From: an uncultured Clostridiaceae bacterium
Lineage (GTDB): Bacteria > Bacillota > Clostridia > Lachnospirales > Lachnospiraceae
Direction of reading: 5' to 3'
NCBI GenBank assembly: GCA_902477765.1
Contig: CABSIM010000048.1
Location: forward strand, 1 to 15,965
Length of the DNA stretch: 15,965 bases
Of this stretch, positions 5,801 to 13,693 are shown piece after piece. The first letter of the stretch is position 1, and each line of letters begins with the position of its first letter. The translations under genes and the position numbers were made by a program. The notes under the pieces were generated by a model. That model saw nothing but the letters and a program-made list of their open reading frames with translations. It made no database searches and was not told the DNA's origin.

Positions 5801-7783
5801 TCACGGTTTCAGATATTTGTCAAACCAGTTCATCATTTCCGTCATCCTGCGGATTCTGTGGACCGGCTTTCCGGAACGTGAAAGTTCATGATTTTCGCCA
5901 TGGAACAGACACATTCTTGCTTCCACGCCAAAATATTTGAGTGCGCTGAACATCTGGATCGCATCACCCATCCAGCAGCGGTAATCCTCGTCCGACTGGA
6001 TGAACAGAGTCGGTGTTTTCGCCTTATTTGCGTATTTCAGCGGAGAATGCGTCCACATCTTGTCCGGAGTGTTCCACGGATCCGCATGAATCTGATCCAT
6101 GTTGAAGTAATATCCGATATCCGTGGTCATACATTTGGAAATCCAGTTGGAAATACTTCTCTGGGAAACCGCGGCTGCAAAACGGCTGGTATTTCCGATG
6201 ACCCAGTTGGTCATAAAGCCGCCGTAGCTTCCGCCCATGACACCCAGTCTCTTCTCGTCAATCTGCGGATAGCGTTTCAGCACCTCATCTGTAACAGCCA
6301 TACAGTGCTCGAAATCAATGCCGCCGTGTTTTCCGGTAATATCGGCAAACACGTTTCCGCGTCCGTCACTTCCCAGCGGGTTGGTGAAGAAAACGAAATA
6401 TCCCGCATTGGCAAACACTTCACTTTCATGGAAGAACGTGGGACCGAATGTTGCACGCGGACCGCCGTGGATGGTGAGGATACCCGGATATTTCTTTTCC
6501 GGATCATAATCCACCGGTTTGATCACATATCCGTCCAGTTCAATTCCTTTATAGGTAAATGTAAATTCCTCCACCGGGCATACGCTTCTTTCTGCCATGA
6601 CCGCGTCATTGAAGGAAGTCAGTTTCTTTTCCTCTTTTCCGTCAAAGCTGTAGCACTCTGTCAGTCCCATACCGCGCATGCCTGTAAAGTATACGGTATC
6701 TCCGCAGAGATCTATGGTATGGATGCTTCCCTGACGGTCAATCAGAGTTTCCAGATGACCTGCCGCATCAAATCTTCTGAGCACGGTCTGCTTTCTTACT
6801 GTGGACAGGAAATAAATATATCTGTCATCGTGGCAGAAGCCGGCACCGTCTGCAAATTTGCAGTCACAGCAGACTGTATTGCGGATGCTGTCATCATAAT
6901 CTGCCAGCAGCTCCACGTTTCCGTTTTCCACTGTATACAGCTTGTCATTTTCGTTGAATCCGAACTCTTTCATGTAAGAGCCGAAGAATGTGACCTTTCC
7001 GTTCAGAACACAGGCATAGTCGATGCTCATGTCCTTCTGTTCCACCAGAGTCTCCACTTTTCCGCTGGAAATGGTATACTGTTTCAGTCCCTGATAGACA
7101 TCTTTCTTATCTGTATACAGGCTGGAGATATAAAGAACTCTGTCTCCTTCTTCCACCCAGAAGCCTTCCACGTTTTCATAATCCGGACTTACAATTCCGG
7201 ATTCTCCGGTTTCCATATTATATACAGCCAGACGGGTCCTCTTCTTGTTTACGATTCCCTGTCCATTGGCCCAGAACGGAAGTTCATCAAAAACTTCATA
7301 GTCTTTTTCAGCCTTCCATGCCTTGATGGCAGCTTTCTTCTCCTCACCTTCCAGATGGGCGAGATCCGGCTTGTTATAGTCATATTTTACAGTCATCACC
7401 AGTCTGGAACCGGCAAGTTTCATTTTGGATACTTTGTACGGAACTGCAAATGCAAACTGGGCTTCTCCGCCGCAGATGGAAATTCTGTAGAAGCAGGTCC
7501 AGTCTTCTCCATCCTTTGCCTTTTCTGCATATTCTTTCTCACGGTCTGATGTAAATAAAATGGTTTCGCTGTCCATCCAGATGAAATTCCGTTCTTTTTT
7601 TCCGCTGGTCAGCTGTCTGCAGCTGCCGTCTGCCACGTCATAAAGCCAGAGGCAGGAATCGTAGCGGTTATCCTCCTCGCTGGCATTCACCACGGCAATG
7701 GCAGCATGTTTTCCATCCGGTGCAGCCACCATACAGGTAGGGTAATTATAGAACGTAAAGTCATTGATTCCGATTCTCTTCAT
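5801..7783 (-). CDS. S9 family (prolyl oligopeptidase/acylaminoacyl-peptidase-like) serine peptidase, copy 2
   Basis: A 660-residue cytoplasmic serine peptidase. The frame is open up to 7885, but ATG 7783 (MKRIGINDFTFYNYP) is chosen because it has GGGGG a few bases upstream and aligns with the start of the paralogue (MQKAIAIDDFMNYRYP); the extra residues upstream are a low-complexity Arg-rich stretch. Residues 1-390 are the beta-propeller; about 405-660 are the hydrolase domain with HGGPRA (439-444), Ser519 in GGSYGG, Asp600 in DEDYRC and His632 in GENHELSR. There is no signal peptide. Compared with copy 1 it has an extra charged insert near residues 138-160 (NKPDLAHLEGEEKKAAIKAW). It follows oppF by 139 bases, with a possible partial terminator between them, and precedes binding-protein gene 2. 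The expected role is digestion of peptides brought in by the adjacent transporter. Confidence 0.93.
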   Translation of the reverse strand: MKRIGINDFTFYNYPTCMVAAPDGKHAAIAVVNASEEDNRYDSCLWLYDVADGSCRQLTSGKKERNFIWMDSETILFTSDREKEYAEKAKDGEDWTCFYRISICGGEAQFAFAVPYKVSKMKLAGSRLVMTVKYDYNKPDLAHLEGEEKKAAIKAWKAEKDYEVFDELPFWANGQGIVNKKRTRLAVYNMETGESGIVSPDYENVEGFWVEEGDRVLYISSLYTDKKDVYQGLKQYTISSGKVETLVEQKDMSIDYACVLNGKVTFFGSYMKEFGFNENDKLYTVENGNVELLADYDDSIRNTVCCDCKFADGAGFCHDDRYIYFLSTVRKQTVLRRFDAAGHLETLIDRQGSIHTIDLCGDTVYFTGMRGMGLTECYSFDGKEEKKLTSFNDAVMAERSVCPVEEFTFTYKGIELDGYVIKPVDYDPEKKYPGILTIHGGPRATFGPTFFHESEVFANAGYFVFFTNPLGSDGRGNVFADITGKHGGIDFEHCMAVTDEVLKRYPQIDEKRLGVMGGSYGGFMTNWVIGNTSRFAAAVSQRSISNWISKCMTTDIGYYFNMDQIHADPWNTPDKMWTHSPLKYANKAKTPTLFIQSDEDYRCWMGDAIQMFSALKYFGVEARMCLFHGENHELSRSGKPVHRIRRMTEMMNWFDKYLKP

Positions 7784-7885
7784 GATTTTAACCCCCATTT
7801 TCTTGAATCCGGCCTTTTCAGCCCGCAGTCTCCGGCTCCTCTTGCGGAGCCGCCGGAATTCTGCATTTTTTATGGAAGGAAACAA

Positions 7886-7910
7886 GCCCCCTGCGAAAAG
7901 CGCCGGAGGC
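7886..7910 (-). terminator. Possible partial terminator after oppF
   Basis: On the minus strand GCCTCCGGCG (7901-7910) pairs with CGCAGGGGGC (7886-7895) around a 5-base loop CTTTT, with one G-A mismatch and one G-U pair. It starts 12 bases after the oppF stop and is followed by TTGTTTCC, a modest T-rich tail. It would allow some read-through into the peptidase gene. A second small stem (CGGCTCC 7833-7839 with GGAGCCG 7846-7852) lies between it and the peptidase start. Confidence 0.45.
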
Positions 7911-7922
7911 TGTTTTCCCTGC

Positions 7923-8879
7923 TTATTTGCCTTCTGTCAGATGACATGCAACAAAGTGATCTTTTTCAATTTCCACCAGCTTCGGCTCTTCGGTTCTGCA
8001 TCTGTCTGTAGCATACGGACAGCGCGCTGCGAACCGGCAGCCCGGCTTCGGATTGATCGGAGAAGAAATCTCACCTTTCAGAATGATTCTCTCTCTCTTC
8101 TTCTTAAGGCTCGGTACCGGAATTGCTGACAGCAGAGCCTGTGTATACGGATGGGTCGGACGATCAAACAGCATCTCTGACGGAGCTTTCTCAATCAGCT
8201 GACCCAGGTACATAACGGCAATGTCATTGGCAAAATGATTTACTACCGAAAGGTCATGGGTAATAAAGATATAAGTAAGACCCATTTTTTCCTGAAGATC
8301 CTGCATCAGATTCAGAATCTGTGCCTGAATGGATACATCCAGGGCAGAAACAGGCTCATCGCAGATGATCAGCTTCGGCTGCATTGCCAGGGCTCTGGCA
8401 ATTCCGATACGCTGTCTTCTTCCGCCGTCCAGCTCATGAGGATAGGTATTGACCAGACGGTTGGCCAGACCTACCACGTCCATCAGCTCATGAACCTTTT
8501 TTTCTCTCTCTGCTTTATCCGTGACCAGTTTCTGAAGCTTCAGAGGTTCACCGATAATCTCGCTGACGGTTTTTCTGGGATCCAGAGATGCATAGGGATC
8601 CTGAAAGATCAGCTGCATTTCCCGTCTTAAAAGGCGCATCTGCTCTTTATTTTTCTTTAAAATATCTTCTCCGTTGAAGATCACTTCGCCGGATGTGGGC
8701 TCAATGAGACGGAGAATGGAACGTCCGGTGGTGGATTTTCCACATCCGGACTCTCCTACGATTCCCAGGGTTTTTCCGCGTTCCAGAGTGAAATTGACAT
8801 CATCAACCGCATGAAGAACTCCCTTTGGCGTATTGAAATATTTCTTCAGGTGCTTTACTTCAAGGATCTTGTCTGCCAT
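7923..8879 (-). CDS. oppF: Peptide ABC transporter ATP-binding protein, OppF type
   Basis: A 318-residue ATPase of the Opp/Dpp importer, on the inner face of the membrane with OppD. Walker A is GESGCGKS (42-49), Walker B LIICDE with Asp174 and Glu175, Q-loop FQDPYASLD (92-100), and switch His208 in ITHDL. The signature motif reads LDGGR (150-154) rather than the usual LSGGQ; I recall the same variant in other Firmicutes OppF proteins, so it is probably functional. The C-terminal oligopeptide-transporter domain has Cys281, Cys287, Cys294 and Cys312. ATG 8879 shares its A with the oppD stop codon (TAATG), and AAAGGAG lies just upstream, so translation of the two is coupled. Opp and Dpp cannot be told apart from sequence alone, so the symbol is nominal. 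Confidence 0.93.
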   Translation of the reverse strand: MADKILEVKHLKKYFNTPKGVLHAVDDVNFTLERGKTLGIVGESGCGKSTTGRSILRLIEPTSGEVIFNGEDILKKNKEQMRLLRREMQLIFQDPYASLDPRKTVSEIIGEPLKLQKLVTDKAEREKKVHELMDVVGLANRLVNTYPHELDGGRRQRIGIARALAMQPKLIICDEPVSALDVSIQAQILNLMQDLQEKMGLTYIFITHDLSVVNHFANDIAVMYLGQLIEKAPSEMLFDRPTHPYTQALLSAIPVPSLKKKRERIILKGEISSPINPKPGCRFAARCPYATDRCRTEEPKLVEIEKDHFVACHLTEGK

Positions 8880-9889
8880 TACTGTTCACTCCTTTCAATC
8901 CTGAAATCCGGCTCATCGTACCTTGAACAGCGTACATAATGAGTATCACTTACCCATTTCTTCTCCGGACGGGCCTGCTTGCACGCTTCCGTACAGTATC
9001 TGCATCTGGGTGAGAAGCAGCAGCCTTTCGGAAGGCTCGTGGGGTCAGGCATCAGGCCGGGAATGGGCTGAAGCCTTTCCTTTCTGTCCTCAATATTGGG
9101 AAGGGATCCGAACAGACCTTCCGTATAGGGATGCATGGTATGCTCGAAAATATCCTCCAGGGTACCGTGTTCCACAATCTGTCCGGCATACACAACGGAG
9201 ACTTCATCACATACCTCAGCAATGATTCCCAGGTCATGGGTGATCATGATCATTGCAGATCCGTATTTTTCTCTCAGCTGTTTCATGGTCTCCAGAACCT
9301 GTGCCTGAATGGTCACGTCAAGTGCGGTGGTGGGCTCATCCGCCAGAAGCAGCTTCGGGTTGCAGGCAAGTGCCATGGCGATGACAACACGCTGTTTCAT
9401 ACCGCCGGAAAACTGATGGGGATATTCTCCGTAGCGTTCTCTCGGGATTCCTACCACTTCCAGCATGTCTCCCGCTCTCTGAGCCGCTTCCTTTTCACTG
9501 ATCTTTTCATGAAGCGCAATTACCTCGGCAATCTGCTCTCCGACCGTAAGCACCGGATTCAGTGAAGTCATGGGGTCCTGGAAAATCATGGATACCAGAT
9601 TTCCTCTTATATGCTCCAGTTCCTTGGTGGGCATATTGAGAATATCCTTTCCATCCAGAATAATGGATCCGTTCTTGATCACTCCCGGCGGGTCCGGAAC
9701 AAGACGCAGAATGGAAAGAGCTGTTGTTGTCTTTCCGGATCCTGTCTCGCCTACCAGTCCCAGAGTTTTTCCGTGCTCCAGCTGGATATCGATGCCGTTT
9801 ACGGCTTCCACAACGCCATCCTCTGTTTCATAATGGATGACCAGGTCTTTTATATCAAGGATCAAGTCCTTTTTGTTTTCTTCTGCCAC
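8879..9889 (-). CDS. oppD: Peptide ABC transporter ATP-binding protein, OppD type
   Basis: A 336-residue ATPase, partner of OppF. Walker A is GETGSGKT (47-54), Q-loop FQDPMTSLNP (103-112), signature FSGGMKQR (160-167), Walker B LLLADE with Asp184 and Glu185, and switch His218. The C-terminal oligo_HPY-type region carries a dense cysteine group (Cys290, Cys291, Cys296, Cys299, Cys303) of the kind linked to an iron-sulfur cluster in some Opp/Dpp ATPases (established for a few members, inferred here). The start is GTG at 9889, supported by GGGAGG 8 bases upstream. It begins 14 bases after the oppC stop and overlaps oppF by one base. Its two ATP sites would be shared with OppF. The Opp/Dpp symbol is nominal. 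Confidence 0.93.
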   Translation of the reverse strand: MAEENKKDLILDIKDLVIHYETEDGVVEAVNGIDIQLEHGKTLGLVGETGSGKTTTALSILRLVPDPPGVIKNGSIILDGKDILNMPTKELEHIRGNLVSMIFQDPMTSLNPVLTVGEQIAEVIALHEKISEKEAAQRAGDMLEVVGIPRERYGEYPHQFSGGMKQRVVIAMALACNPKLLLADEPTTALDVTIQAQVLETMKQLREKYGSAMIMITHDLGIIAEVCDEVSVVYAGQIVEHGTLEDIFEHTMHPYTEGLFGSLPNIEDRKERLQPIPGLMPDPTSLPKGCCFSPRCRYCTEACKQARPEKKWVSDTHYVRCSRYDEPDFRIERSEQ

Positions 9890-9903
9890 GTCTGTATCCT
9901 CCC

Positions 9904-10809
9904 TTATTTCTTTAATTTCGGGTCAAGCGCATCCCGCAGTCCGTCACCGAGAAGGTTCAGGGACAGGATTGTGATCACAATCGCAATTCCCGGGAAAATG
10001 CACAGATGCGGAGCATTTCTCAGGTAAGAACGTCCGCCGGACAGCATGGCACCCCACTCCGGTGTCGGCGCCTTAACGCCCAGTCCCAGGAAGCTCAGGC
10101 CCGATGTGGAAAGGATGGCGGATGCAACTTTCAGGGATACCTGTACGATGATCGGCGCCATACAGTTGGGAATAATATGGGACGTAATAATCTCAAAGTT
10201 ATTGGCTCCGATACATCTGGCAGCCTCCACATACTCCTGATCCTTGACCGTCAGCACAGATGCACGGACAATACGCGCATAGCTGGGTACGGAAGAAATG
10301 GCAATGGCCAGCATCAGGTTGATGATGCTCGGACCAAGGGCGGATACGATGGTGATGGAAAGCAGCAGGCTGGGTACAGCCAGCAGGATATCCATACATC
10401 TCATGATTACGTTGTCAACTTTTCCGCCATAGAAACCGGCCACAGCACCCAGGGTTCCGCCAATGGCCAGAGAGATGGTAACTGCCACAACACCTACACT
10501 CAGGGACACTCTGGAACCATGTACCAGACGTGCCAGAATATCACGGCCGAATTCGTCAGTTCCCAGCCAGTGTTCTGCGCTGGGTCCCTGAAGACGGATA
10601 GCCGTATTCTGTTTGATAACAACTTCATTATAATCAAACAGAACATCTGCAAAAATTGAAACCAGGATCAGGAAAATGACCACTGCCAGTCCGAGCATGG
10701 CCATTCTGTTCTTTTTCAGGCGGCGCCAGGTTTCCTGGAACTGGCTGCGCTTCTTTACCTGAACCGCGCCGTCTTCCATATGTACCGCATTGTTTTTTGT
10801 AGCTCCCAT
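9904..10809 (-). CDS. oppC: Peptide ABC transporter permease, OppC type
   Basis: A 301-residue inner-membrane permease. It has an N-terminal cytoplasmic stretch with the FQETWRRLKKNRMAMLG segment typical of OppC_N, a first membrane helix at 36-58, an extracytoplasmic loop with WLGTDEFGRDILARL (81-95), and further helices near 100-123, 136-157, 161-180, 217-240 and 270-290. The EAA loop that contacts the ATPase is YVEAARCIGANNFEIITSHI (193-212). ATG 10809 has AGGAGG 7 bases upstream and lies 11 bases after oppB. It forms the channel with OppB. The length is normal for the family. Confidence 0.93.
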   Translation of the reverse strand: MGATKNNAVHMEDGAVQVKKRSQFQETWRRLKKNRMAMLGLAVVIFLILVSIFADVLFDYNEVVIKQNTAIRLQGPSAEHWLGTDEFGRDILARLVHGSRVSLSVGVVAVTISLAIGGTLGAVAGFYGGKVDNVIMRCMDILLAVPSLLLSITIVSALGPSIINLMLAIAISSVPSYARIVRASVLTVKDQEYVEAARCIGANNFEIITSHIIPNCMAPIIVQVSLKVASAILSTSGLSFLGLGVKAPTPEWGAMLSGGRSYLRNAPHLCIFPGIAIVITILSLNLLGDGLRDALDPKLKK

Positions 10810-10820
10810 ACGCTGCCTCC

Positions 10821-11753
10821 TTATTTTCTCTTATACTGTGCTTTGATACGGGGATCGATAAATGCATACAGAATATCGACCGCCAGATTGATGATACTGA
10901 ATGTGATCGTCAGCATAACGATACATCCCAGCACCAGAGGAGCGTCCTTACTCTTGATGGAGTCTACCACAAGACGTCCGACACCCGGCCATGCGAATAC
11001 GGTTTCCGTAAGAGTCGCGCCGCCGAGAAGGGATCCGAACTGAAGTCCGATTACTGTAACAACCGGGATCAGGGCATTCTTTAATGCGTGATGACGGATC
11101 ACCCGTTTTTCCGGCACACCTTTGGCTCTGGCTGTACGGATATAATCCTGACGGATTACTTCCAGCATGGAGGAACGGGTCATACGTGTGATCAGCGCAG
11201 CATCACCGGTTCCCAGCGTAATGGCCGGCATGATATAGTTTTTCCAGCTTCCCATACCGCCGGACGGCAGCCAGCGCAGATTCAGGGAGAACAGGATGAT
11301 CAGCATAAGTCCGAGCCAGAAGTTAGGAGTGGCAACACCCAGAAGGGCAGCCACCATTCCCACATTATCCACGACACTGTACTGTCTCGTGGCACTGACA
11401 ATACCGATGGGAAGAGCAATGGCAATGGCCACCAGGATCGACCAGAACGCCAGCTTCGCCGTATTGGGGAATGCAGACATGATCGTCGGGAACACATCAC
11501 GTTTTGTCTGATAAGACTGTCCCATGTCACCATGGAGAAGATCCCACATATATCTGCCGTACTGAACGATAATCGGCTGGTCAAGACCCAGATCCTTTCT
11601 TACGGCTTCGATCGTTGCCGCATCTGCGCCTTCGCCTGCAACAATGGCTGCTGTATCGCCCGGCGACAGGCTCAGGATGAAGTAAACCATGAAGGTAACA
11701 CCTATCAGAACGGGAATAAGCATTACCAATCTCTTCAAAATATATCTGCTCAT
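10821..11753 (-). CDS. oppB: Peptide ABC transporter permease, OppB type
   Basis: A 310-residue inner-membrane permease. The first helix is at residues 9-29, followed by the family's PGDTAA segment and a loop with LGLDQPIIVQYGRYM; other helices lie near 98-120, 132-157, 173-190, 227-250 and 275-298. The EAA loop is YIRTARAKGVPEKRVIRHHA (204-223). ATG 11753 has GGAAGG 6 bases upstream. The gene is separated from the binding-protein gene by 122 bases containing a strong hairpin, so its transcription probably depends on read-through from the promoter at 13594-13622. It pairs with OppC to form the pore. Confidence 0.93.
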   Translation of the reverse strand: MSRYILKRLVMLIPVLIGVTFMVYFILSLSPGDTAAIVAGEGADAATIEAVRKDLGLDQPIIVQYGRYMWDLLHGDMGQSYQTKRDVFPTIMSAFPNTAKLAFWSILVAIAIALPIGIVSATRQYSVVDNVGMVAALLGVATPNFWLGLMLIILFSLNLRWLPSGGMGSWKNYIMPAITLGTGDAALITRMTRSSMLEVIRQDYIRTARAKGVPEKRVIRHHALKNALIPVVTVIGLQFGSLLGGATLTETVFAWPGVGRLVVDSIKSKDAPLVLGCIVMLTITFSIINLAVDILYAFIDPRIKAQYKRK

Positions 11754-11800
11754 TGATACCTTCCATTCTGCCGTGTAATGGCGTTTTTTCGTGTTTTCTC

Positions 11801-11830
11801 AAAAGTGCGGGTGCCTTGCTGCACCCGCAC
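11801..11830 (-). terminator. Hairpin with T-run between binding-protein 1 and oppB (probable partial terminator)
   Basis: GTGCGGGTGC (11805-11814) and GCACCCGCAC (11821-11830) form a perfect 10-bp GC-rich stem with a 6-base loop, 46 bases after the binding-protein stop. On the minus strand it is followed by TTTTGAG, a short T-tract. Such structures in transporter operons let the binding protein be made in excess of the permease, by partial termination or by protecting the upstream mRNA. Confidence 0.75.
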
Positions 11831-11875
11831 TCGTACGCTCATTCTTTTCGTCTGCTACATTCGGGTAAGTCAAAA

Positions 11876-13480
11876 CTAGTTTTCGTAATGGCAGTTGCCA
11901 AGATAATGCTGTGCTCCTTTGTGAAGCTTGAATCCCTTCAGGTCAGCACGGGTTCCCACCAGGTTGTCCTGATAGTAAAGCGGTACCCACGGAGCCAGTT
12001 CCTTACATCTTTCCTGAATCTCCTTGTACATTTCCATACGTGCATCTTCATCTGTTTCCTGTGCTGCTGCAATGATCATGCTGTCCAGTTCCTCATCCGT
12101 CAGGAACGCACGGTTACCGGTAGCACCATGGTTGCTGGAGTGGAACAGCGGGTAAACACTGCTGTCTGCATCAAAGGAAGAGTTGGACCATCCAAGAATA
12201 TACATATCATGGTCGCCGGCATTCAGAGAATCGAGGAATGCACCCCACTCATACATGGAAATCTCAACATTAATGCCTACTTCAGCCAGCTGAGCCTGTA
12301 CAAGCTGTGCGGAACGGTTTCTCACATCACCGGATACGAAAAGCTGGCAGGAGAATCCGTCGGCATAACCGGCTTCAGCAAGAAGTTCTTTTGCTTTTTC
12401 CGGATCATAGGGGTAACCTGTCACTTCTTCAGACCATCCCGGAATTGTGGCATTGATCACGCTGTTGGCTACCTGACCGCGGCCTTCAAGGATGGTATCT
12501 ACAAACACCTGAGGATCAATGGCATAGTTGACAGCCTGACGTACTCTTACATCCTGGAACGGGCCCTTTGTGGTGTTCATGCCCAGGTATTCAATGGAAG
12601 CAGACAGCTGGGACAGAACAGAAACATCCGGATTGGCTTCCAGGTTGACTGCATCGATGGCATCCAGAGACCATACCAGATCAAGTTCGCCGGTTTCCAG
12701 AGCGATGGCTCTTGCGCTTCCTTCCGGAATGATACGGCAGGTAATGGATGTTGTAATGGGCATTTCGCCCCAGTAGTTTTCATTTCTTACAAGTGTGTAA
12801 TGGTCGTTGGGTACCCACTCGGATAAAGTGAAGGGACCGGAACCAAGAATATTCTCCACATCACCGTAAGCCTCTCCTGCTGCGGTTACGGCAGCTTCTG
12901 ATACAATGCTCAGATTGGAGTTGGAAACAATGGCCGGGAAGGATGCATACGGCTCGCTGAGTTTGATGGTCACCTGATGATCATTGTCAACCACAACTTC
13001 CTGAACTTTGGAAGTATTGCTGAGAGTCTTCGGCATGGTCTTCGCACGGTCAAAAGTAAATTTGACATCCTGGGCTGTTACCGGAGTGCCGTCTGCGAAG
13101 GTGGCGTTTTCCTTCAGTTTGAATACATAATCCTGTGTTCCCTGAAGTTCATAGCTTTCAGCCAGATCGCCGACGATATTTCCGTCATCATCGATATCAA
13201 GCAGGGTGCTGTAAACATGCTTCAGAAGGATGGAAGATGTGGTATCCTGCTGTCCTGCGGGGTCCAGAGAAACAACGTCGGATTTCATACCAAACACAAT
13301 GTCTGTTTTTCCGATGTTTCCGCTGTCACTGGATTCAGCTGCTGCTGTGGTGCTCTCACCTTCACCGCCTGCAGCTGCTGCTGTCGTCTCTGTTGCAGAT
13401 CCGGATCCGCTGCACGCTGACAGAAGCATGGATGCCGCAAGCCCTGCGGCAAGGATCTTAGCCAGTCCTCTTTTTTTCAT
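11876..13480 (-). CDS. Peptide ABC transporter solute-binding lipoprotein 1 (OppA/DppA type)
   Basis: A 534-residue SBP_bac_5 lipoprotein. Residues 1-22 are a lipoprotein signal (MKKRGLAKIL, hydrophobic core) ending in lipobox LSAC with Cys23 as the anchored residue. A Ser/Thr/Ala/Gly-rich linker follows to about 57, then the binding domain: LDPAGQQDTTSS near 73-83, a YSTLLDIDDDGNIVGDLAES stretch (90-109), FADGTPVTAQDVKFTFDRAK (128-147), and LYEWGAFLDS-like MYEWGAFLDS (409-418). The WSNSSFDADSS segment (431-441) matches the DppA region whose Asp holds the peptide amino group (inference). ATG 13480 has AAAGGAGG about 10 bases upstream. It is the first gene of the transport cluster, and its promoter lies about 115 bases upstream. 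Substrate length and preference cannot be read from the sequence; some SBP_bac_5 members bind nickel or heme, but the neighbouring peptidases favour peptides. Confidence 0.93.
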   Translation of the reverse strand: MKKRGLAKILAAGLAASMLLSACSGSGSATETTAAAAGGEGESTTAAAESSDSGNIGKTDIVFGMKSDVVSLDPAGQQDTTSSILLKHVYSTLLDIDDDGNIVGDLAESYELQGTQDYVFKLKENATFADGTPVTAQDVKFTFDRAKTMPKTLSNTSKVQEVVVDNDHQVTIKLSEPYASFPAIVSNSNLSIVSEAAVTAAGEAYGDVENILGSGPFTLSEWVPNDHYTLVRNENYWGEMPITTSITCRIIPEGSARAIALETGELDLVWSLDAIDAVNLEANPDVSVLSQLSASIEYLGMNTTKGPFQDVRVRQAVNYAIDPQVFVDTILEGRGQVANSVINATIPGWSEEVTGYPYDPEKAKELLAEAGYADGFSCQLFVSGDVRNRSAQLVQAQLAEVGINVEISMYEWGAFLDSLNAGDHDMYILGWSNSSFDADSSVYPLFHSSNHGATGNRAFLTDEELDSMIIAAAQETDEDARMEMYKEIQERCKELAPWVPLYYQDNLVGTRADLKGFKLHKGAQHYLGNCHYEN

Positions 13481-13593
13481 AAATATAAGCCCTCCTTTTT
13501 TTATACCCGCACTTCCATGAAAGCATCTGCCTCACTTCCTCTTTCGGTCATTTCAGCATTTTCCACCAGACAGACACGGGTTTTGCTGATTCA

Positions 13594-13622
13594 AGGATAA
13601 CAGTTTTGCACAATTTTGTCAA
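13594..13622 (-). promoter_or_regulatory. Probable sigma-A promoter of the peptide transport cluster
   Basis: On the minus strand a perfect -35 TTGACA (13617-13622) is followed, after exactly 17 bases, by TATCCT (13594-13599, 4 of 6 to TATAAT). Transcription would begin near 13587, giving a leader of about 107 bases before ATG 13480. I see no convincing riboswitch in that leader. The rest of the 213-base gap between the two genes is AT-rich and holds the palindrome at 13633. Confidence 0.75.
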
Positions 13623-13632
13623 TAATTTTTGC

Positions 13633-13642
13633 CGTTTAAACG
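13633..13642. repeat. 10-bp perfect palindrome upstream of the cluster promoter (candidate operator)
   Basis: CGTTTAAACG is a perfect palindrome with its near edge 10 bases upstream of the -35 TTGACA, in AT-rich DNA between the regulator gene and its presumed target. The position would suit an activator site or part of a larger operator. A 10-bp palindrome can occur by chance. Confidence 0.35.
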
Positions 13643-13693
13643 TATTCTTTATATAATTTGCCAATATTTTCACAATGGGTAGTAGTGCATTTG

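Noticed and set aside
5888..7549. Long plus-strand open frame (553 codons) opposite peptidase 2
   Set aside because: Same antisense shadow effect; the opposite strand has full catalytic motifs.
7784..7885. N-terminal extension of peptidase 2 (34 residues)
   Set aside because: Arg-rich, lies over hairpins of the intergenic region, and is absent from the paralogue; ATG 7783 has better start context.
7909..7922. 14-base string GCTGTTTTCCCTGC repeated at 14757-14770
   Set aside because: Identity does not extend beyond the 14 bases and both sit in pyrimidine-rich intergenic DNA; no sign of a mobile repeat.
11753..12826. Plus-strand open frame (357 codons) opposite binding-protein 1
   Set aside because: Antisense to a clear SBP_bac_5 lipoprotein; no supporting start signal.
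13481..13587. Leader of the transport cluster as a riboswitch
   Set aside because: No conserved aptamer elements or terminator/antiterminator pair could be recognised by eye.
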